From: Dyadobacter flavalbus
GTDB taxonomy: Bacteria > Bacteroidota > Bacteroidia > Cytophagales > Spirosomataceae
Assembly: GCF_006149045.1 (NCBI RefSeq)
Contig: NZ_VBSN01000027.1
Span: 930,001 to 994,000 of the forward strand
DNA: 64,000 nucleotides
Direction: 5' to 3'
The notes beneath the pieces were generated by a model that was not told the DNA's origin, did no database searches, and saw only the letters and a list, made by a program, of their open reading frames with translations. The first letter of the stretch is position 1, and the number at the start of each line of letters is the position of its first letter. Position numbers and translations under genes: made by a program. Shown here one piece after another: positions 59,217 through 64,000 of this stretch.

Positions 59217-60897
59217 AGAAAACAGGCTGCTTCCGGGCATTTTAATGATGTTACCTGTTTTGCTATGGGTTACCGTGCTGCTGTATTATTCCGTCAATGT
59301 GCCGTGGTTTGACGATTATGATCCTTTTCCGGATTTTCTTGACAAATGGATTTCCGGCAGTTCTTTCTCCGGGCGCTTAAAGCTCTTGTTCCAGCCCAAC
59401 AATGAGCACCGGATGGTGATCGGCAAAATGATTACGCTTGTTTATTACCGGCTGACCGGACATCTTGATTTCACATTTCTGCATATTGCCGGCGCTTGTT
59501 TTACATTAGGCACGCTGACTGTATTCTGGAATGCATTCCGAAATAGCAGGCTGAAATGGTGGTTTTTCCTGCCGGTTCCTTTTTTGCTTTTCCAGCTTCA
59601 GTATCATCTCGTTTTTTTGTGGGCCATATGCAGTTTGCAGCATCAGCCGGTGATTTTCTTTGTTTGTCTTTCCATGTTTTTGCTGGCCAAAAGGCAGTTT
59701 GCATGGGCAGTGCTGGCTGCATTGTGTGCTACTTACGCCATGAGCAACGGCATTTTCGTGTGGGTTTCAGGAGCCGCAGTTCTGATATTAAGATCGGATT
59801 ACCGGAAACTGGCATTCTGGCTGGCAGCAGGTGCTGTTGCTGTCGGATTTTATTTTTACGGACTTTCCGCGCAGGGAAACGAGGCGAGCATTGATTTCTT
59901 TCTGAAAAATCCGCATTTGTCCGTACTTGGTTTTTTTGCTTTTCTGGGCGGGCTATTTGATCTTTTTCCGGAAAAAAGCATTGTTACGCGTTCTGTTTTG
60001 CCCGTTTTGGCCGGGTTTGTAACCATGGTCTGGATCGTAATCTGGCTTTTACGGCAGCTGAATCCGTTCTGGAAAAAAACATTTTCCCGGTCTGCAGAAA
60101 ACACATTTCATCCACTGGGAAAAACAGCCGTCTTAAACAGCTTTTTACTCGGGATTCTGGTTTTTTTACTTGTCAATGCGTTGGTTATTGGATTGTTAAG
60201 GCCGCGTTTCGGTTTTTTTGTAATGATCGTCAGCAATTACAAAATGTATCCCGCCTTGTTTCTGATCGTTGCATATCTTTCCTTTATTACATCCGATACA
60301 GCCGGAAACATCCGGAAACGAGGGTTTCAGCTGGCCTTGGTGATCAGTGTCCTGATCTGGGGCATTTCGGTTTATACTTATCTGCCCGGCATAGCCGAAC
60401 GTCGCAAATATCTGATGATCAACGGTTATAATCAGGAGCACAATGCATTTGGATTGGGCCATATTCCGTTTTCGCAAAGTGCGGCATATGTGGATTCACT
60501 GATGAAAAAAATGACGGCATCCCATGTTTACAATTATCCCGATGAGCCGGAACGGATTGCAGAACAGATTTTATTACTGCAGAACAAAATGGGGCCGAGG
60601 AATATCTCAGTCTTTGTACGCGACAAAATCCTGTATGTGGACGAGCCGGATTACAGAATTTCACTTGCCCGGAATGACGGACAATATGTATACCTGAAGA
60701 ATGAAAAACACCTTTATTTTTTCAAATCGAATGCACATCTGTATACCGGGCGCAATTTGTTCCGCCAGTATGATACAGGCTCAAACACGACAATCCCGTT
60801 CAGTTTTATAGAGCAAGGTACTTATGATCTGGGCATCATCCGTTTCAGCAATGAAAAGGCCGGAGGCGGCCTTCTTAGAAAAATTACAATCCCTTGA
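59209..60897 (+). CDS. Polytopic GT-C-like membrane protein, copy 2
   Basis: 562 residues. The start is GTG at 59209 or TTG at 59203, both within the last codons of the previous gene; the first clear block is NKENRLLPGILMMLPVLLWVTVLLYYSV. The next loop has VPWFDDYDPFPDFLDKW, again an acidic pair after the first helix as in GT-C enzymes, then NNEHRMVIGKMITLVYYRL. Ten or more helices follow, with a C-terminal extracytoplasmic part of about 130 residues (YADSLMKKM-like to the end). It differs in length and sequence from the neighbour but has the same plan. It probably transfers a second sugar. Confidence 0.6.
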   Translation: MNKENRLLPGILMMLPVLLWVTVLLYYSVNVPWFDDYDPFPDFLDKWISGSSFSGRLKLLFQPNNEHRMVIGKMITLVYYRLTGHLDFTFLHIAGACFTLGTLTVFWNAFRNSRLKWWFFLPVPFLLFQLQYHLVFLWAICSLQHQPVIFFVCLSMFLLAKRQFAWAVLAALCATYAMSNGIFVWVSGAAVLILRSDYRKLAFWLAAGAVAVGFYFYGLSAQGNEASIDFFLKNPHLSVLGFFAFLGGLFDLFPEKSIVTRSVLPVLAGFVTMVWIVIWLLRQLNPFWKKTFSRSAENTFHPLGKTAVLNSFLLGILVFLLVNALVIGLLRPRFGFFVMIVSNYKMYPALFLIVAYLSFITSDTAGNIRKRGFQLALVISVLIWGISVYTYLPGIAERRKYLMINGYNQEHNAFGLGHIPFSQSAAYVDSLMKKMTASHVYNYPDEPERIAEQILLLQNKMGPRNISVFVRDKILYVDEPDYRISLARNDGQYVYLKNEKHLYFFKSNAHLYTGRNLFRQYDTGSNTTIPFSFIEQGTYDLGIIRFSNEKAGGGLLRKITIP

Positions 60898-60969
60898 ATA
60901 AATGAATGCCCTTTAATATACCGAATGGTGTATTTTTGCCATTGGTAAAACTTCAAAAAATCAGGAATA

Positions 60970-61914
60970 TTGAAAAACCCTCAGATATCTATTGTCGCCC
61001 CGCTTTATAATGAGTCCGAATCTTTTCCGCTGCTTGTTCAGCGTATAAACGCATTAATGGACTCCAGTCCGCTGGCAATAGAAGTCGTCTTGATCGATGA
61101 TGGGAGCAAAGACGATACTGCATTGCGGATACGTCAGCTCGCGCTTACCGACGAACGGTATCACGGCGTATTTTTATCCAGAAACCACGGCCACCAGCTT
61201 GCGCTGACCGCCGGGATTTCTGCGGCGCGCGGAACGGAAGCATTGTTTGTCATTGATGGCGACCTGCAGGACCCGCCGGAACTGCTGCCGGAATTTTACA
61301 AGCTCCTGAAAGAAGGAAACGACGTGGTGTATGCAGTCCGGAAAAAGCGCAAGGAAGGATTCGTGAAACGTACGGGTTACCATTTGTTTTACAGACTTTT
61401 ACGCTCTATTTCGTATGTTGAGATTCCGTTGGACAGCGGCGACTTTGCGCTTATAAGCCGGCGCGTTGTGGACGTGCTCAACAAAATGCCGGAAGAAAGC
61501 CGTTACCTGCGCGGCATGCGTTCATGGATCGGGTTCAAGCAGATCGGCTTTGAATATGAAAGAGATGCAAGAGCAGCCGGCGAGTCCAAATATTCGTTCA
61601 AACAGCTTTTCGGGCTTGCTTACAACGGTATTTTCAATTTCAGCGAATTTCCGGTCAAATTCATGAGCCGGATGGGTGTCATGGCCATCCTGATTTCGCT
61701 TGTCTATTTTTTGACTGTTGTCATCAAAAAAATGTTTTTCACACACGTAATTGAAGGTTTTACTTCCCTGCTTTTTGTGATCATTCTGTTCAGCGGCGTA
61801 CAGTTGCTGGCGCTCGGCATCATTGGAGAATATGTCCTGCGGATATTTTTTCAATCCAAAAACCGCCCTTTGTTCATCATAAAAGAGGAGATAGTTAACC
61901 GCGAGTATATCTGA
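60970..61914 (+). CDS. Polyprenyl-phosphate glycosyltransferase, GT2 (GtrB-like), copy 2
   Basis: 314 residues from a TTG start (KNPQISIVAPLYNESESF). Catalytic motifs are APLYNESES, LIDDGSKDDTA, SRNHGHQLALTAGI and VIDGDLQDPPELL. Two C-terminal helices follow (FMSRMGVMAILISLVYFLTVVI; LLFVIILFSGVQLLALGIIGEYVLRIFFQ). It is the same architecture as the enzyme at 56846, but only moderately similar, so this is an old duplication or separate recruitment. It likely makes a second undecaprenyl-phosphate sugar. Four bases separate it from the MBOAT gene. Confidence 0.9.
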   Translation: MKNPQISIVAPLYNESESFPLLVQRINALMDSSPLAIEVVLIDDGSKDDTALRIRQLALTDERYHGVFLSRNHGHQLALTAGISAARGTEALFVIDGDLQDPPELLPEFYKLLKEGNDVVYAVRKKRKEGFVKRTGYHLFYRLLRSISYVEIPLDSGDFALISRRVVDVLNKMPEESRYLRGMRSWIGFKQIGFEYERDARAAGESKYSFKQLFGLAYNGIFNFSEFPVKFMSRMGVMAILISLVYFLTVVIKKMFFTHVIEGFTSLLFVIILFSGVQLLALGIIGEYVLRIFFQSKNRPLFIIKEEIVNREYI

Positions 61915-61918
61915 TCAC

Positions 61919-63388
61919 ATGCTGTTTAACTCTGTTCAATTTGTAATTTTCTTTATAGTCGTTACGCTGGCTTATTTTAGCTTGTCGTGGCGCGGGCGGT
62001 GGATGCTTTTGCTGGCAACCAGCTGCTATTTTTACATGGTTTTCAAGCCGGTATTTATCCTTATACTATTTGGAACCATTCTTATCGATTATTACGCAGG
62101 CATCTGTATTGAGAAGTCGCCGGATCAGAAACAGAAGAAACTGCTGCTCATCATCAGTCTGATTTCCAACATCGGCATTCTGGCTTTTTTCAAATATTAC
62201 GATTTTTTACAGGATTCTGTTAATCAGCTTCTGAATACCGTTCATATTCGCCCGCTCGTTCCGCCGCTTACAAGACTGATTCCCGGAACGGTTTCGGAAT
62301 GGATGGTGAGCGGGAACGGCCGTATTTTGCTGCCGATTGGCTTGTCTTTTCATACTTTTCAGGCCATGAGCTACACGATTGAAGTATTCCGGGGCAATCA
62401 GCCGGCGGAAAGGCATTTTGGCATTTATGCATTGTACGTCATGTTTTATCCGCAGCTTGTGGCCGGACCCATTGAAAGGCCGCAGAATATGCTGTTTCAA
62501 TATCATTCCTATTTCAAATATGATTTTGAACAGGTCAAGCAAGGTCTGATGCAAATGGCTTTCGGCATGTTCAAGAAAATTGTGATTGCCGACCGGCTGG
62601 CCGAAGTAGTGGATTATGCGTATAATGACGTCAATGCGCATAACGGCCTTACTTTGCTGGTGGCAACCGTATTTTTTGCATTCCAGATTTACTGCGACTT
62701 TTCGGGTTACTCGGATATCGCCATTGGCGCGGCACGGGTAATGGGATTTACGTTAATGGATAATTTCAGGACGCCGTACGAATCGAAATCCATTTCCGAA
62801 TTCTGGGGAAGATGGCACATTTCGCTTTCATCGTGGTTCCGGGATTATCTGTACATTCCGCTGGGCGGGAACCGCAAAGGCGAATACCGGAAATACATGA
62901 ATCAGTTTATCGTATTTCTGGTCAGCGGATTATGGCACGGCGCAAGCTGGAATTATGTAATCTGGGGCGGTCTGCACGGCACATATCAGGTTTCTGCTTC
63001 GCTGCGGGACAAATGGCTGAAAAAAGCCGGAATAAAGATTCCGGAAAATGGTTTTACCCGAATACTGGGAATTGCTTTCACTTTTATTCTGGTAACGCTG
63101 GCATGGGTATTTTTCAGAAATAAGGAAGCGCCGGTAAAAAGATCATTTACAATCCTGGGCAAAATAGCCAACCTGTCGTGGACAGAAACGCTGCATACGC
63201 CGTTTAACCAGACTGAAATGGGATTTTGTGTGTTCCTGATTATTTTTCTGCTCGTCAAGGAACATTATTATGAAAAAATCCCGACTTCCAACACGACGGT
63301 TTTTTTCTTTCTTTTTCCCTTAATTGCCTTTCTCACCTATTTTCTGGGCGTGGTCACGGAAAACCAGTTTATCTACTTTCAATTCTGA
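61919..63388 (+). CDS. MBOAT-family O-acyltransferase (AlgI/DltB-like)
   Basis: 489 residues with ten or more helices. The opening MLFNSVQFVIFFIVVTLAYFSL is the AlgI hallmark. DYYAGICIEKS, GISFHT-type LPIGLSFHTFQAMSYTIEVFRG, YVMFYPQLVAGPIERP and EFWGRWHISLSSWFRDYLYIPLGGNRKG follow. The catalytic histidine lies in FLVSGLWHGASWNYVIWGGLHG. The enzyme moves acyl groups across the membrane to polysaccharide hydroxyls, usually with an AlgX/AlgJ-type partner; none is adjacent. It ends the glycosyltransferase module and is followed by a hairpin terminator. Confidence 0.93.
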   Translation: MLFNSVQFVIFFIVVTLAYFSLSWRGRWMLLLATSCYFYMVFKPVFILILFGTILIDYYAGICIEKSPDQKQKKLLLIISLISNIGILAFFKYYDFLQDSVNQLLNTVHIRPLVPPLTRLIPGTVSEWMVSGNGRILLPIGLSFHTFQAMSYTIEVFRGNQPAERHFGIYALYVMFYPQLVAGPIERPQNMLFQYHSYFKYDFEQVKQGLMQMAFGMFKKIVIADRLAEVVDYAYNDVNAHNGLTLLVATVFFAFQIYCDFSGYSDIAIGAARVMGFTLMDNFRTPYESKSISEFWGRWHISLSSWFRDYLYIPLGGNRKGEYRKYMNQFIVFLVSGLWHGASWNYVIWGGLHGTYQVSASLRDKWLKKAGIKIPENGFTRILGIAFTFILVTLAWVFFRNKEAPVKRSFTILGKIANLSWTETLHTPFNQTEMGFCVFLIIFLLVKEHYYEKIPTSNTTVFFFLFPLIAFLTYFLGVVTENQFIYFQF

Positions 63389-63399
63389 AAAGGTTGAAG

Positions 63400-63440
63400 A
63401 AGGCATAAACATTTGCCGACTAATATTTGTTTGCCTTTTT
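63400..63440 (+). terminator. Terminator after the polysaccharide module
   Basis: AAGGCATAAACA (63400-63411, one bulged T) pairs with TGTTTGCCTT (63428-63437) and a short T run follows on the plus strand. It separates the MBOAT gene from the GroES-like gene. Confidence 0.5.
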
Positions 63441-63487
63441 ACAAAGGCCAATTTTACCGTTTAATTCAAGAAAAAGTATTCAATAAA

Positions 63488-63868
63488 ATGTACGAAGTAA
63501 CATCTGACAACCGATTAAAAAGTCTTATCGTCGTGGGCGACAGGGTTCTGATCAGGCCGAAAAGCCCGAACGACCGGACAAACAGCGGATTATTCCTGCC
63601 TCCGACCGTTACCGAGAGAGAACAGGTGCAAAGCGGATACGTCATTAAAGTCGGGCCGGGCTATCCGATTCCCGTGGCTGCCGAAGACGAGCCGTGGAAG
63701 GAAACCGAAGAAAAAGTGAAATACATGCCATTACAGTCCAAAGAAGGCGACGTGGCGATTTACCTGCAGCGCAATGCAATCGATCTGGAATACGACGGTC
63801 AGAAATATGTGATTGTGCCGCAGTCCTCGATTCTGATGCTGGAACGTTCGGAAGATCTGTTTGACTGA
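63488..63868 (+). CDS. GroES-like co-chaperonin family protein (orphan)
   Basis: 126 residues from the ATG at 63488 (MYEVTSDNRLKSLIVVGDRVLIRP); the upstream frame is unconserved. The beta-barrel is marked by VVGDRVLIRPKSPNDRTNSGLFLPP, VQSGYVIKVGPG and YVIVPQSSILMLE. The segment PWKETEEKVKYMPLQSKEGDV is an insertion of about 25 residues relative to ordinary 95-residue GroES. No groEL adjoins. The usual mobile loop (about 16-35) is replaced by NDRTNSGLFLPPTVTEREQ, so binding to GroEL cannot be assumed. Fold membership is fairly safe; the role is unknown. Confidence 0.75.
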   Translation: MYEVTSDNRLKSLIVVGDRVLIRPKSPNDRTNSGLFLPPTVTEREQVQSGYVIKVGPGYPIPVAAEDEPWKETEEKVKYMPLQSKEGDVAIYLQRNAIDLEYDGQKYVIVPQSSILMLERSEDLFD

Positions 63869-63960
63869 GCATAAATTTTGTAAGTTAAAAGCTGATTGAT
63901 TTTCCTGGATATTCAAATACCGGAAATCATAAAAATCCAAACCTGTAAACTTGCACTTTC

Positions 63961-64000
63961 ATGAAATACAAATTTTTGAGTAACACCGGCGTGCTCGTTT
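63961..64000 (+). CDS. Aldo/keto reductase, first 13 codons (3' end outside window)
   Basis: An ATG at 63961 opens a frame that runs off the window. The visible residues MKYKFLSNTGVLV closely follow the usual start of aldo/keto reductases (MKYxFLGxTGLxVS). Nothing further can be said from this fragment. Confidence 0.5.
   Translation, partial: MKYKFLSNTGVLV

Noticed and set aside
1..64000. tRNA, rRNA or tmRNA genes
   Set aside because: I looked for T-loop signatures (GGTTCGAATCC-type) and CCA-adjacent stems on both strands and saw no convincing cloverleaf. A tRNA search program would settle this.

Overview
The window comes from a Gram-negative bacterium of the phylum Bacteroidota, probably a Cytophagales/Dyadobacter-like genome. 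The evidence is the repeated TAnnTTTG-type -7 boxes upstream of genes, the weak Shine-Dalgarno context, the gene families present (PVC-type heme protein, DUF6934, DUF6984, DUF4230, GldG-free ATP synthase pair, HAE1 efflux, GH36/GH16) and many SPI/SPII signal peptides. The genus is an inference. No rRNA, tRNA, CRISPR array, prophage or complete IS was seen.

Layout. 1-6 kb: tail of an MFS permease, a DUF6984/membrane-protein pair, and a very large lipoprotein with beta-propeller, HEAT and cytochrome c parts. 6-11 kb: CNNM/CorC-type protein, a glucuronokinase-like GHMP kinase followed by GalU (a possible UDP-glucuronate salvage pair), YceI and a LolA-like protein. 11-18 kb: atpA-atpG without atpH beside them, then FKBP isomerase and Prc-type protease, then an XRE regulator with an exported nucleoside hydrolase. 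18-25 kb: complete RND efflux operon. 25-32 kb: GNAT, small proteins, a JmjC-like cupin, uvrB, a MazF-type toxin-antitoxin pair, a nucleotidase and a DeoR regulator. 32-38 kb: small membrane proteins, then an ileS-led operon containing a frameshifted DUF6934 gene, an unannotated 55-residue gene and an SDR. The IleRS carries the altered signature GXHH instead of HXGH.

38-48 kb: PepSY protein, GH16 enzyme, SBF transporter, DUF4230, and a metabolic run of glutamine-synthetase-like ligase, SDR, aldehyde dehydrogenase, class I amidotransferase and phosphoribosyltransferase. This run is split by a RAYT transposase with a cluster of REP-like palindromes. 48-54 kb: alpha-galactosidase, Kup potassium transporter and an Nramp manganese transporter, divergent from its likely regulator MntR across an intergenic region with two operator-like palindromes. 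54-63.4 kb: LptF/G permease, EamA transporter, then a cell-surface polysaccharide module: two GtrB-like glycosyltransferases alternating with two polytopic GT-C-like proteins, ending in an MBOAT acyltransferase. The window closes with an orphan GroES-like protein and the first codons of an aldo/keto reductase.

Most of the window is ordinary chromosomal backbone. The best leads are the IleRS motif swap, the kinase-GalU pair, the RAYT/REP island inside a catabolic run, the frameshifted DUF6934 with its small partner gene, and the duplicated GtrB/GT-C module.
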